Numbered from the stretch's first letter, positions 18,732 through 27,434 are shown. The stretch: DNA of 64,000 bases from Bacteroides ilei (GCF_900128495.1 NZ_LT635801.1:817997-881996), one strand, 5' to 3'. The notes: generated by a model not told the origin, from the letters alone. Program-made: numbers and translations.

Positions 18732-19583
18732 TTATAGTATCATCTTTTCAATCGGCAATACCAGGATTCCCTGAGCTCCCAGTGCCTTCAGCTTGCCGAT
18801 GATTTCCCAGAAACGTTTTTCATCGAGTACGGTATGGACGCTGCTCCATCCTTCTGTGGCAAGTGGCATGATAGTAGGACTCTTGACTCCGGGAAGGACT
18901 TCTATAATTTCTTTCAGCTTGTCGGTAGGAGCATTCATCAGTACATATTTCTTGTCTTCTGCCGCTTTTACAGCTTTGATACGGAATAAAAGTTCCTGCA
19001 GTATTTCCTTTTTCTCGTCACTCAATCCGGGAGTTCCAATGAGGAGAGCTTCACTCTGCATGACAGTTTCCACTTCCTTCAGATTATTGCTTACCAGGGT
19101 AGATCCGGAGCTTACAATATCAAAAATACAGTCGGCCAGTCCGATTCCAGGAGCTATTTCTACAGAACCTGTGATAACATGGATATCAGCCTGGATATTG
19201 TTCTCTTCGAGGAAAGAACTCAGGATTCCTGGATAGGAGGTCGCTATTTTCTTCCCGTTGAACCAGTTTGTGCCTTCGTATTTTTCTTCTTTAGGGATGG
19301 CCAGTGACAGGCGGCATTTGCTGAATCCCAGGCGGTAGATCACTTCTGCCTTTTCCGCCCGCTCCACGAATTCATTTTCTCCGACGATACCAATATCGGC
19401 CACGCCGGATGCCACGCTTTGCGGGATGTCATCATCACGGAGGAACAATACTTCTACAGGAAAGTTGGTCGACTGGGTCAGCAGTGTGCGTTTGGAAGTC
19501 GACAGTTTGATGTCTGCTTCGGCCAGCAGGGCCATGGTGTCATCGAAAAGACGACCTTTTGATTGTACGGCAATTCTTAGCAT
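18732..19583 (-). CDS. hisG: ATP phosphoribosyltransferase, long form
   Basis: 283 residues, the long HisG form with a C-terminal regulatory ACT-like domain, so feedback inhibition by histidine is expected. It shows the N-terminal LRIAVQSKGRLFDDT, GVADIGIVGENEF, and the PRPP-binding stretch GIGLADCIFDIVSSGSTL. It catalyses the first step of histidine synthesis. It is the first enzyme gene of the operon and lies 38 nt after the leader terminator. Confidence 0.97.
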   Translation of the reverse strand: MLRIAVQSKGRLFDDTMALLAEADIKLSTSKRTLLTQSTNFPVEVLFLRDDDIPQSVASGVADIGIVGENEFVERAEKAEVIYRLGFSKCRLSLAIPKEEKYEGTNWFNGKKIATSYPGILSSFLEENNIQADIHVITGSVEIAPGIGLADCIFDIVSSGSTLVSNNLKEVETVMQSEALLIGTPGLSDEKKEILQELLFRIKAVKAAEDKKYVLMNAPTDKLKEIIEVLPGVKSPTIMPLATEGWSSVHTVLDEKRFWEIIGKLKALGAQGILVLPIEKMIL

Positions 19584-19620
19584 ATTCTTTTCAGTTATTT
19601 AAATTTCAAGTATTTGGATA

Positions 19621-19705
19621 ATAATAAAAAAGGCTTACCGTAAACGGCAAGCCTTCAAATGAATTATGTAATATCTTATACCTACACGACCATTCAGCCT
19701 ACCGT
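19621..19705 (-). promoter_or_regulatory. his attenuator: terminator and antiterminator stems
   Basis: Read on the minus strand, AGGCTTGCCGT (19644-19654) pairs with ACGGTAAGCCT (19631-19641) and is followed by TTTTTATTAT: an intrinsic terminator 38 nt before hisG. The upstream segment ACGGTAGGCT (19696-19705) can instead pair over all ten positions, counting G-U, with GGCTTGCCGT of the terminator's first arm, giving an antiterminator. A weaker pairing of the same upstream segment with GCCCTGACGT, inside the leader-peptide codons, is also possible. This is the layout of ribosome-controlled attenuation. Confidence 0.85.
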
Positions 19706-19706
19706 T

Positions 19707-19754
19707 TTATACGTCAGGGCAATGATGATGGCGATGTGCAGTATTGTTGTTCAT
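19707..19754 (-). CDS. hisL: his operon leader peptide
   Basis: A 15-codon frame, ATG to TAA, encoding MNNNTAHRHHHCPDV. Four of fifteen residues are histidine, all within five codons, followed by Cys-Pro-Asp; the enterobacterial HisL also has a His run followed by Pro-Asp. It lies 25 nt after the -7 box and ends next to the antiterminator segment. Stalling at His codons when charged tRNA-His is scarce should free the antiterminator and allow hisGDCB to be read. Confidence 0.85.
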   Translation of the reverse strand: MNNNTAHRHHHCPDV

Positions 19755-19778
19755 GTTTTCCTTTATTCGTTACAAGTG

Positions 19779-19810
19779 CAAAAGTAAAGGATGAAGTCGA
19801 TATATGCAAG
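19779..19810 (-). promoter_or_regulatory. his operon promoter
   Basis: On the minus strand TACTTTTG (19779-19786) fits the TAnnTTTG -7 box, with CTTG at 19807-19810 about 20 bp upstream as the -33 element. The start would fall shortly before the leader-peptide ATG. The rest of the 320-bp gap between hisG and the thioesterase gene shows nothing else. Confidence 0.65.
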
Positions 19811-19904
19811 CGTTTATCAGGAAAAGTTTTCTTTTCCTTTCGATTTATAGCTGATAAATGGCTTCTGACAAGGAATTGTCATTTTTCTGTAATGGCGTGG
19901 GATT

Positions 19905-20381
19905 CTATTCCTCGTCTTCCGACTTGCAATGATGGAAGAACATTTCCTGCTGTGCCTTTTCGGGAGAGAAGGTGAAATAGGTACATACGGCTTTCGTACA
20001 TTCTTCTCCTGCTTCATTGTAGAGTGTGGCGTCGACAATGACAATGTTTCTCCGTAGTTCTCGGATAGATGCCCGCAGGGTAAGCTGTTTGTCGGTAGTG
20101 TGTACCGGTTTCAGATATCGGGTCTCCATCTTGGAGGTTACGCCTGTAGTCTGAAGTTTTCGGATGATGGCCCATGCACTGATTTCATCGAGCATTACCG
20201 CCTGGATGCCTCCGTGCAGTGTGTTGAGCCAGCCTTGGTACCGGCGTTCCGGTTTCCAGTAACTTACTATTTCATCTCCGTCTTCATAAAATTCCATTTG
20301 CAGTCCGGAAGGGTTTTGCGGTGCGCATCCGAAACAGAAATATCCTTCCACATCTTTCCATGGATTGACCAGTTTTTTCAT
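19905..20381 (-). CDS. PaaI-like hotdog thioesterase
   Basis: 158 residues of the hotdog fold. The hallmark is LNTLHGGIQAVMLDEISAW, with the central helix and catalytic Asp/Glu of PaaI/YbgC-type thioesterases, followed by ETRYLKPVHTTDKQLTLRASI. The N-terminal CFGCAPQNPSGLQMEF is the usual lead-in of this subgroup. The acyl-CoA substrate is unknown. It is 22 bp downstream of the Dabb gene on the same strand, so co-transcribed. Confidence 0.85.
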   Translation of the reverse strand: MKKLVNPWKDVEGYFCFGCAPQNPSGLQMEFYEDGDEIVSYWKPERRYQGWLNTLHGGIQAVMLDEISAWAIIRKLQTTGVTSKMETRYLKPVHTTDKQLTLRASIRELRRNIVIVDATLYNEAGEECTKAVCTYFTFSPEKAQQEMFFHHCKSEDEE

Positions 20382-20403
20382 ATGCTGATTATAGTTACAG
20401 GAT

Positions 20404-20703
20404 TTAGAATTCGTAGTCGGTGCATGCACGTCCGCATCTGGCGTTTTTCAGTATGCCGGCTGCCGCAAGATGGTTAGGATGGATGGAATACGCCTTTACA
20501 TCGTCCAGGGTATCGAATTCGCTGTCCAGACAGATATCCCATTCTTCATCGGGATTGATATTCAGGCCTACATAGATGTGGCGGATAAAAGGTATTGTGG
20601 CAGGAAGTGCTTCGATGGCGTTTTTGAAACGTGACATTACATCTGCCTTCTCTTCTTCTGACAGAGTTTCTTTCAGTTTGAATAGAACAATGTGCTTGAC
20701 CAT
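20404..20703 (-). CDS. Dabb (stress-responsive A/B barrel) protein
   Basis: 99 residues with the dimeric alpha-beta barrel pattern: VKHIVLFKLKETLSEEEKADVM at the N-terminus and the conserved DICLDSEFDTLDDVKAYSIHPNHL in the second half. Dabb proteins range from plant stress proteins to small enzymes; no activity can be assigned here. Divergent from udk. Confidence 0.87.
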   Translation of the reverse strand: MVKHIVLFKLKETLSEEEKADVMSRFKNAIEALPATIPFIRHIYVGLNINPDEEWDICLDSEFDTLDDVKAYSIHPNHLAAAGILKNARCGRACTDYEF

Positions 20704-20705
20704 AG

Positions 20706-20736
20706 TTGGATATTTTTATGATTTATCTTATTTTTG
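20706..20736 (+). promoter_or_regulatory. udk promoter
   Basis: TTG at 20706-20708, 20 bp, then TATTTTTG at 20729-20736: a good Bacteroidota -33/-7 pair, 44 bp before the udk ATG. Confidence 0.7.
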
Positions 20737-20780
20737 TATAGATGCACAAATGTATAACTAATTATTGAAAAAACATAATT

Positions 20781-21392
20781 ATGATTATTATTGGAATAGC
20801 CGGAGGTACAGGTTCGGGTAAAACTACGGTAGTAAAAAGTATTATGGAAGACCTGTCGCAGGATGAGGTGGCTCTGCTTCCTCTTGACTCTTATTATAAG
20901 GACAGCAGCCATGTGCCTGTAGAAGAACGTCAGAATATCAATTTCGACCATCCCGATGCTTTTGACTGGAAACTTTTGTCGGAACATGTATCGATGCTCC
21001 GCAGGGGGGAAGCTATAGAGCAGCCTGTCTATTCGTATCTTACGTGTACCCGCCAGCCGGAAACCATTCATGTAGAGCCCCGTAAGGTGGTGATCATTGA
21101 AGGAATTCTGGCCTTGAGCGACAAGGAGCTTTGCAAGCTGATGGATCTCAAGATCTTTGTGGATGCCGATCCTGATGAACGTCTCATCCGTGTAATCCAG
21201 CGTGATGTCATTGAAAGAGGGCGTACGGCGGAGGCTGTTATGGACCGGTATATCCGTGTATTGAAACCGATGCATCAGGAATTCATTGAGCCGGCAAAAC
21301 GTTATGCTGACTTGATTATCCCTCAAGGAGGCCATAACAGGAAGGCTATAGAAATATTGCAGATGTATATTGAAAAGATGCTGGGCCGATGA
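20781..21392 (+). CDS. udk: Uridine kinase
   Basis: 203 residues. The P-loop GIAGGTGSGKTT is at the N-terminus, then DSYYKDSS, NFDHPDAFDW (uridine binding) and the lid region with RDVIERGRTAE. It phosphorylates uridine and cytidine in pyrimidine salvage. It overlaps the next gene by 4 bp (ATGA), so translation is probably coupled. Confidence 0.95.
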   Translation: MIIIGIAGGTGSGKTTVVKSIMEDLSQDEVALLPLDSYYKDSSHVPVEERQNINFDHPDAFDWKLLSEHVSMLRRGEAIEQPVYSYLTCTRQPETIHVEPRKVVIIEGILALSDKELCKLMDLKIFVDADPDERLIRVIQRDVIERGRTAEAVMDRYIRVLKPMHQEFIEPAKRYADLIIPQGGHNRKAIEILQMYIEKMLGR

Positions 21393-22774
21393 AGTGGACG
21401 TATGCAGCAGCCGGCCTGCTTCTGCTCCTGTTTTTTGCCTCTTGCGGAAACAGGAAAGGAGTCAGGATGGTCGACGGGGAGGCGGATATCGACTTGCCGG
21501 ATATTCAGGAACGTGGAGAGCTGGTTGTATTGACAGCCAACAGCTCTACTTCTTATTTCGACTACCGGGGTGAGCCTATGGGATTCCAGTATGAACTGGC
21601 CCAACAGTTTGCCCGTTCCCTGAATCTGAAACTGAAGGTCAAGGTGGTCAACGATGTCATACAGATGGTGCATTGCCTGATGAGCGGAGAAGGTGATCTG
21701 ATAGCCTATAACCTGCCTATTACAAACGAATGGAAAGACAGTCTGATTTATTGCGGTGAAGAAAACATTACGCATCAGGTTATCATCCAGCGGCGGGGGA
21801 AAGATGCCTTGAAAGATGTCACACAGCTGGTAGGGAAAGATATTTATGTACAGCCGGGGAAATACCTGGACCGTCTTTCCAATCTGGACAACGAATTGGG
21901 AGGAGGTATCAATATCTGTCGTGTATCTGCCGACAGCACTTCGGTCGAGGATCTGATCACCCAGGTAGCCATGGGTGAGATCGACTATACTGTCGCTTCG
22001 AATGAAATAGCCCGGATTAACCGTACGTATTATCCTAATCTGGATATCAGTCTGAAGATCAGTTTTGACCAGCGTGCTTCCTGGGCTGTTCGCAAGACTT
22101 CTCCGTTGCTGGCTGCGGCGGCCGACAAGTGGCATCGGGAGAATATCAATTCACCGGAATTCAAGGCAAGTGCCAAACGCTATTTCGAACTGCTCAAGCA
22201 TACTCCTCATACAGCCATCTTGTCGGTCAAGGACGGTAAGATTTCACATTATGATGATTTGTTCCGGAAATATGCGAAAGAGATAGGGTGGGACTGGCGT
22301 CTGTTGGCTTCCCTGGCGTATACCGAGTCCAATTTCGATCCGAATGTGGTATCGTGGGCCGGGGCGAGAGGGTTGATGCAGCTGATGCCGGCTACGGCAC
22401 GTGCCATGGGAGTACCTCCGGGTAAGGATTCGGATCCGGAAGAAAGCATTAAGGCCGCCGTGAAATATATAGCCCGGCTTCAGCAGATCTTTGCGAAGGT
22501 TCCCGATAAAGCAGAGCAGGAGAAGTTCGTGCTGGCTGCCTATAATGCAGGAGTAGGACATATTACAGATGCCATGGCTTTGGCCGATAAATATGGTAGG
22601 AACCGTTATCTTTGGGACCATCATGTAGATCATTATATCCTGTTGAAGAGTAACGTGGAGTATTACAGTGATCCCGTCTGCAAGAGCGGGTATTTCAGAG
22701 GAACGGAAACTTATAATTTTGTGCGGGAAGTGACTGGAAGAGCTGCTGTATACAGGCAGAAGATCAAATACTGA
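21389..22774 (+). CDS. mltF: MltF-like membrane-bound lytic transglycosylase
   Basis: 461-residue lipoprotein (lipobox FFASC, Cys19). Residues about 35-280 form a periplasmic solute-binding domain (SBP_bac_3: RGELVVLTANSSTSYFDYRGEPMGFQYELA). Residues about 295-440 form a lytic transglycosylase SLT domain with catalytic Glu in LAYTESNFDP, then GARGLMQLMPATA and AAYNAGVGH. The two-domain order is that of E. coli MltF. It should cleave peptidoglycan glycan strands, with anhydro-muropeptides formed at the outer membrane. Coupled to udk by a 4-bp overlap. Confidence 0.92.
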   Translation: MKWTYAAAGLLLLLFFASCGNRKGVRMVDGEADIDLPDIQERGELVVLTANSSTSYFDYRGEPMGFQYELAQQFARSLNLKLKVKVVNDVIQMVHCLMSGEGDLIAYNLPITNEWKDSLIYCGEENITHQVIIQRRGKDALKDVTQLVGKDIYVQPGKYLDRLSNLDNELGGGINICRVSADSTSVEDLITQVAMGEIDYTVASNEIARINRTYYPNLDISLKISFDQRASWAVRKTSPLLAAAADKWHRENINSPEFKASAKRYFELLKHTPHTAILSVKDGKISHYDDLFRKYAKEIGWDWRLLASLAYTESNFDPNVVSWAGARGLMQLMPATARAMGVPPGKDSDPEESIKAAVKYIARLQQIFAKVPDKAEQEKFVLAAYNAGVGHITDAMALADKYGRNRYLWDHHVDHYILLKSNVEYYSDPVCKSGYFRGTETYNFVREVTGRAAVYRQKIKY

Positions 22775-22822
22775 AAAACAATATTTTTCTGTTGCAATCG
22801 ATGTGACCGGACAATGTACAAT

Positions 22823-22858
22823 AAAAATGGGAGGCGTTTCAAAATGCCTCCCATTTTT
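22823..22858. terminator. Bidirectional terminator between mltF and the OmpH-like gene
   Basis: AAAAATGGGAGGC (22823-22835) and GCCTCCCATTTTT (22846-22858) form a perfect 13-bp stem with a 10-nt loop, flanked by A and T tracts, between two converging stop codons. Confidence 0.9.
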
Positions 22859-22878
22859 GTTGCGTATTTATCTGCAAT

Positions 22879-23490
22879 TTATTTCTTGGTGTTTCCAGCC
22901 GGATTGTAACGTGCGTTCAGACCGTCTACAATTTCCTGGGTAATGTTATATGCCGGATCGGCATAAAGCAGGTTGTCTAATCCTGAGTTGCTGATAATCA
23001 GGCTATAGCCTTTAGTCTTGTTATAGATTTTCAGGAAAGAGTTGATTGAATCACGGAGCTGGAGATTATTTTTCTGGTTTTCTGCCTGCAGTTCGTTTGT
23101 CAGCTTTTCCTGCAACTGCTGGAGGTCACGCTGTTTCTGGCTGATACGGAGATTTTCCTGTTCTGCACGTTCACGGCTTGCAAAACCGTTATTCTGCAGT
23201 TTACGGTTGAACTCTCTCATTTCGTTGTCCAGATCCTTGGCCTTTTCATTCAGGGTGGTACGGATGTTTTCCTCTTTCTTGATCATCATTTCGTTCAGAT
23301 CATTGCAGAAGCGGTATTTTGTCAGCAAGGAATCGATTTCAACATAAGCAATCTTCATGTTCACCGATCCTCCTGTTGCTGCTGGAGTTGCATTTGCTGT
23401 GTCGTTCGCCTTGTTTTCGGTACATTGGGCAAACATAAAAATGAGTGTCAATGCGATAAATCCGTTAAGGATATGCTTCATTTTTTCCAT
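22879..23490 (-). CDS. OmpH/Skp-like periplasmic lipoprotein
   Basis: 203 residues. A lipoprotein signal (LTLIFMFAQC) is followed by a Thr/Ala-rich linker, then KIAYVEIDSLLTKY, the OmpH start motif, and a long charged coiled coil (about residues 75-150) before a C-terminal globular part. Skp-type chaperones carry outer-membrane proteins; lipid anchoring is common in the Bacteroidota forms. Two close ATGs are possible; MEKMKH is used. Confidence 0.82.
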   Translation of the reverse strand: MEKMKHILNGFIALTLIFMFAQCTENKANDTANATPAATGGSVNMKIAYVEIDSLLTKYRFCNDLNEMMIKKEENIRTTLNEKAKDLDNEMREFNRKLQNNGFASRERAEQENLRISQKQRDLQQLQEKLTNELQAENQKNNLQLRDSINSFLKIYNKTKGYSLIISNSGLDNLLYADPAYNITQEIVDGLNARYNPAGNTKK

Positions 23491-23518
23491 AATAGTAAAA
23501 AGTATCTTAGTTATTAAT

Positions 23519-23752
23519 TTAAATTCCGGTTTCCTCTTCCGGCCGTTCACGTTCCGCTATGGCATGCGGATTATTTTTCTGGGCTTCACGGTCCTGCGAC
23601 TGTACACATCCGATGCCCCTTTCCCGCATGGCTTTACTTCCACTTACGTGCGTATTCGGGAAACGTCCGTTTTTTTGGAAGATTATCTTTATTGCCAATA
23701 GTGCGATGCAAATAGCAACTATTAACACTGTTATAAGGATAGTCTTGAGCAT
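23519..23752 (-). CDS. Small conserved membrane protein
   Basis: 77 residues. One N-terminal membrane segment (TILITVLIVAICIALLAIKIIF) and a basic, glycine-containing tail (FPNTHVSGSKAMRERGIGCVQSQD) with a single Cys. The tail looks conserved rather than random, and TATATTTG at 23772-23779 (minus strand) is a good -7 box 20 bp before the ATG. Function unknown. It lies 28 bp upstream of the OmpH-like gene and may share its transcript. Confidence 0.65.
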   Translation of the reverse strand: MLKTILITVLIVAICIALLAIKIIFQKNGRFPNTHVSGSKAMRERGIGCVQSQDREAQKNNPHAIAERERPEEETGI

Positions 23753-23897
23753 TTCTATTAATTTTGTGGTGCAAATATAAAGTTTTTGTCACCGATACCA
23801 TCTTTTCAAGACGAAAAAAGAGATTTCAGGTCTGCTTAGTCGGTGTTTTTAACTTCTTTTTACACTAACAGAATGAATTTGAGATTATATAAACAAG

Positions 23898-25361
23898 ATG
23901 TCTATGGAAAAAAATGAATTGCAACCTGCTGTAGTCTTTCATTACTTTGATGAAGTATGTCAGGTGCCCCGTCCCTCCAAGAAGGAAGGTAAGATAAGGG
24001 AATATCTGGTTGGTTTTGCCGGAAAGCATAATCTGGAATGTAAGACCGATGAAGCCGGAAATGTGCTGATCAAGAAGGCTGCTTCGGCCGGCATGGAGAA
24101 CTGTAAGACTGTAATCCTCCAGTCGCACATGGATATGGTATGTGAAAAGAACCACAATACGGAACATAATTTCGAGACGGATCCGATCCGTACATATGTT
24201 GACGGTGAATGGCTGAAAGCCGAAGGTACTACTTTGGGAGCGGATAACGGTATCGGTATAGCTACCCAGTTGGCTATACTTGCTTCGGATGATGTCAAGC
24301 ATGGTCCGCTCCAGTGTCTGTTTACGGTAGATGAAGAGACCGGACTTACCGGTGCATTCGCCTTGAAGGAAGGTTTCATGGAAGGGGATATCCTTATCAA
24401 TCTGGATTCGGAAGATGAAGGAGAGCTGTTTATCGGTTGTGCCGGAGGTGCGAATACCACCGCTCATTTCCCGTGCCCGATGGTAGAGGCTCCGGAAGGT
24501 TATTTCTTCTTCCGTGTAACGGTCAGAGGACTTACGGGAGGACACTCCGGCGATGACATCAACAAGAACCGTGCGAATGCCAACAAGCTCTTGAACCGTT
24601 TCCTGATGCAGCTGATGAAGAAATATGATTTCCGTCTGGCCGAAATAGACGGAGGTAATCTGCATAACGCCATACCTCGTGAAGCTCATGCCTTGTGCGC
24701 CGTTCCGATGAAGGACAAGGAATCTGTCCGTGTGGATCTGAATGTATATCTTTCGGAAATTGAAAATGAGTTTTCTGTGACGGAGCCGTATCTGAATATG
24801 GAACTGGAATCAGAACCGGCCCGGAAAGAGGTGATGGAATACAGTGCCATGAAATGTTTCCTGCTTTCCATCTATGCCGTGCATAACGGGGTATATGCCA
24901 TGAGTCAGGATATTCCCGGACTGGTAGAGACTTCCTCCAATCTGGCGTCGGTCAAGCAGCGTGACGGTGAAATCGTGGTGGTAACCAGTCAGCGTAGTTC
25001 CATCCTGTCATCACGTAAGGATATGTCGCAGATGGTTCGGGCTGCCTTTGTGCTTGGAGGTGCCGCTGTGGTTACAGGCGACGGATATCCGGGATGGAAG
25101 CCGAATCCGTCGTCCGAGATCTTGAAGATTGCCGTAGAAAGCTACAAGAAGCTGTTCGGCGTGGAGCCGAAGGTGAAGGCAATCCATGCAGGATTGGAGT
25201 GTGGCCTGTTCCTTGAAAAATATCCTTCCTTGGATATGGTTTCGTTCGGGCCGACGTTGCGTGGCGTACATTCACCCGACGAGCGGATGCTGATTCCTAC
25301 CGTCGACAAGTTCTGGCGTCATCTGAAAGATGTGTTGGCTCATACTCCGGTAAAGGCGTGA
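23898..25361 (+). CDS. pepD: Aminoacyl-histidine dipeptidase (M20)
   Basis: 487 residues, the normal PepD length. M20 metal-binding motifs are present: LQSHMDMV (first His and Asp), GADNGIG (bridging Asp), DEETGLTG (catalytic and metal Glu), and GLECGLF near the C-terminus, with GGHSGDDI in the dimerisation domain. It hydrolyses Xaa-His dipeptides such as carnosine in the cytoplasm. The next gene overlaps its stop by 4 bp. Confidence 0.95.
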   Translation: MSMEKNELQPAVVFHYFDEVCQVPRPSKKEGKIREYLVGFAGKHNLECKTDEAGNVLIKKAASAGMENCKTVILQSHMDMVCEKNHNTEHNFETDPIRTYVDGEWLKAEGTTLGADNGIGIATQLAILASDDVKHGPLQCLFTVDEETGLTGAFALKEGFMEGDILINLDSEDEGELFIGCAGGANTTAHFPCPMVEAPEGYFFFRVTVRGLTGGHSGDDINKNRANANKLLNRFLMQLMKKYDFRLAEIDGGNLHNAIPREAHALCAVPMKDKESVRVDLNVYLSEIENEFSVTEPYLNMELESEPARKEVMEYSAMKCFLLSIYAVHNGVYAMSQDIPGLVETSSNLASVKQRDGEIVVVTSQRSSILSSRKDMSQMVRAAFVLGGAAVVTGDGYPGWKPNPSSEILKIAVESYKKLFGVEPKVKAIHAGLECGLFLEKYPSLDMVSFGPTLRGVHSPDERMLIPTVDKFWRHLKDVLAHTPVKA

Positions 25362-26377
25362 ATTTGTTTCCGGTAAAAATAATGGTAGGGTTTGCTGTGT
25401 GTTGCTGCTGTCTGGCTGGCAAGGCACAGCAAACCTTTTGCATTATGGAGTATAATGTGGAGAATCTGTTTGACTGCCGGCACGATTCTTTGAAGCAGGA
25501 TGAAGAATTCCTGCCCGGGTCGGTACGCCATTGGACGTGGAAGAAATACCAGGATAAAGTCAACAAGATAGGAAAAGTGGTGCTGGCTGCGTCTGCTGCC
25601 CAAGTTCCCGATATCGTAGGGCTGTGTGAGGTTGAGAATGAATCCTGTATCACCCGGCTGGTGAGGTATTCTCCTTTACGTGATGCCGCTTACCGGTATG
25701 TGATGACCGATTCACCCGATGAACGTGGAATTGACGTAGCTTTGCTGTACCAGCCTCATACTTTCCGTCTGATAGCCTACCGTTCCATCCGTATTCCGCT
25801 TCGGAAACTGAGGCGGCCTACCCGTGATATCCTGCACGTGACGGGCAGGGTAGTATCGGGCGATACCCTTGATATTTTTCTGTGTCATCTGCCTTCGCGT
25901 AGCGGAGGGCAGAAAAAGAGTGAGCCTTACCGTCTGGCAGCGGCTTCACTGCTGAAAGAACAGACCGATTCGGTGATGGGAACCCGTAAGGATCCGCATG
26001 TAGTGATTATGGGAGATTTCAACGATTATCCGCCCGACCGTTCCATACGTGAAGTGCTCGGTGCATCGCGGCCAGGCAAGGAAGTGGAGCCTCGCAGGCT
26101 CTATAATCTGATGGACGGGAAAAAGAAAGGAACCTACCGTTATAAGGGTGAATGGGGGATACTTGACCAGATGATAGTGAGCGGCACCCTGTTGACAGGT
26201 GCGTCTGGAATCTCTACATCCTATGAGAAGGCCCGGATACTGGATTTTCCTTTCCTGCTGGAAGAAGATGAACAATATGGAGGCGACAAGCCCTTCCGCA
26301 CTTATCGCGGGTATCGCTATCACGGTGGTTATAGCGACCATCTGCCTGTCGTGCTCCATCTGGATATCAGGGAATGA
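25358..26377 (+). CDS. Endonuclease/exonuclease/phosphatase-family protein
   Basis: 339 residues. A hydrophobic N-terminus (VGFAVCCCCLAGKAQQ) suggests export. The EEP-fold motifs are clear: MEYNVENLFD, DIVGLCEVENES, FLCHLPSRSGG, VIMGDFNDYP and YSDHLPVVLHL with the terminal catalytic His. The substrate could be nucleic acid, a phosphoester or a lipid head group. The first start is a GTG overlapping the pepD stop; an ATG at 25382 gives a shorter, equally good signal peptide. The stop is 1 bp from that of the converging GNAT gene. Confidence 0.85.
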   Translation: MNLFPVKIMVGFAVCCCCLAGKAQQTFCIMEYNVENLFDCRHDSLKQDEEFLPGSVRHWTWKKYQDKVNKIGKVVLAASAAQVPDIVGLCEVENESCITRLVRYSPLRDAAYRYVMTDSPDERGIDVALLYQPHTFRLIAYRSIRIPLRKLRRPTRDILHVTGRVVSGDTLDIFLCHLPSRSGGQKKSEPYRLAAASLLKEQTDSVMGTRKDPHVVIMGDFNDYPPDRSIREVLGASRPGKEVEPRRLYNLMDGKKKGTYRYKGEWGILDQMIVSGTLLTGASGISTSYEKARILDFPFLLEEDEQYGGDKPFRTYRGYRYHGGYSDHLPVVLHLDIRE

Positions 26378-26378
26378 G

Positions 26379-26891
26379 TCAGTCTTTAGCCGGGAGAATA
26401 TCCAGTCCCATGATATAATCATTCATATAGAATCCGTTCCCGATGTGGAAATCGTCTTCCCTCAGTTTTCTCATACCCATGTGTTCGTAGAATCCCAGCG
26501 CCCGGTTATTCCGGTTTACCCGCAGTTCCATCAGGCACGGTTCGGGATGAAGTTCCCTTATGGCGTTTACGGCCTGTTCAAAGAGCTGTCTGCCCAAGTG
26601 GCTTTTCTGGTAATACGGAAGTACATAAATTTTCTGCAGTTCGAACAGGTCCTTATCCAACGGCTGGATGGAAACATAACCTGCCGGTTCACATTCTTCG
26701 TAGGCTATATAATAGGTATGCCCTTCTTCTTCCATCTGCTTCCGCAGGTTCTCGGGAGAATACATCCAGTCCATCATGTAGTCAATCTGTTCTTTACTGA
26801 TAATGTCTTTGTAGGTTTCGGGGAATGTGGCCCATGCCAGTTTGTTTATAACGGGAATATCTGCAATATCCGCTTTTCTTATTTGGAACAT
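26379..26891 (-). CDS. GNAT family N-acetyltransferase
   Basis: 170 residues, full single GNAT domain: IRKADIADIPVINKLAWATFPETY at the N-terminus, YVSIQPL, the acetyl-CoA strand LQKIYVLPYYQKSHLGRQLFE (a variant of Q/RxxGxG/A), and NNRALGFYEHMGM. Resembles spermidine/ribosomal-type acetyltransferases; substrate not assignable. A TATATTTG -7 box lies at 26923-26930 on the minus strand. Confidence 0.88.
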   Translation of the reverse strand: MFQIRKADIADIPVINKLAWATFPETYKDIISKEQIDYMMDWMYSPENLRKQMEEEGHTYYIAYEECEPAGYVSIQPLDKDLFELQKIYVLPYYQKSHLGRQLFEQAVNAIRELHPEPCLMELRVNRNNRALGFYEHMGMRKLREDDFHIGNGFYMNDYIMGLDILPAKD

Positions 26892-27002
26892 ATCATTAAA
26901 TTTTAAGGTTTATTCTTGTCTGCAAATATAAAGAATATGCGTATATGATTATATGCTTTACAGACAGTCCTTCAACTATAAAATGTTAAAATGTATAAAT
27001 TT

Positions 27003-27046
27003 ATAGTACTATGTATAACAAAGTACTAAAGTAATGCATATATTTG
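27003..27046 (+). promoter_or_regulatory. padR promoter with candidate operator
   Basis: TATATTTG (27039-27046) is the -7 box. Upstream, ATAGTACTAT (27003-27012) is a perfect 10-bp palindrome, and its core AGTACT recurs at 27022-27027, where the -33 element should be; no TTG is seen there. This layout suits self-repression by PadR, which is inference. Confidence 0.5.
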
Positions 27047-27068
27047 TGCTATACAAAAAGAGTGACAG

Positions 27069-27434
27069 ATGAATGTAGACAATGTAAAATCACAGATGCG
27101 TAAGGGAATGCTTGAATATTGCATTCTTTTGCTGTTGCACCGGGAACCGTCGTATGCTTCGGACATTATCCTGAACCTGAAGGAAGCCAAGCTGATTGTG
27201 GTGGAGGGAACATTGTACCCGCTGCTGACCCGGCTGAAGAACGATAACCTCCTATCGTATGAATGGGTGGAGTCTACGCAAGGACCTCCCCGCAAATATT
27301 ACAGGCTGACGCCTGAAGGTGAAGAATTCCTTGCCGATTTGCAGATTGCCTGGGACGAATTGTCGGATACGGTTAACCATTTAAGAACAAAACTTTTAAT
27401 TTCCAAGAACAATGAAGAAAACGCTGACTGTTAA
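27069..27434 (+). CDS. PadR family transcriptional regulator
   Basis: 121 residues with the winged-helix PadR domain: KGMLEYCILLLLHREPSYASDIILNL, then the wing VVEGTLYPLLTRLKNDNLLSYEW and GPPRKYYRLTPEGEEFL, ending in a dimerisation helix. It overlaps the PspC gene by 23 bp in another frame, so they are translated together. PadR repressors often control a neighbouring membrane protein, which fits the downstream gene. Confidence 0.92.
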   Translation: MNVDNVKSQMRKGMLEYCILLLLHREPSYASDIILNLKEAKLIVVEGTLYPLLTRLKNDNLLSYEWVESTQGPPRKYYRLTPEGEEFLADLQIAWDELSDTVNHLRTKLLISKNNEENADC

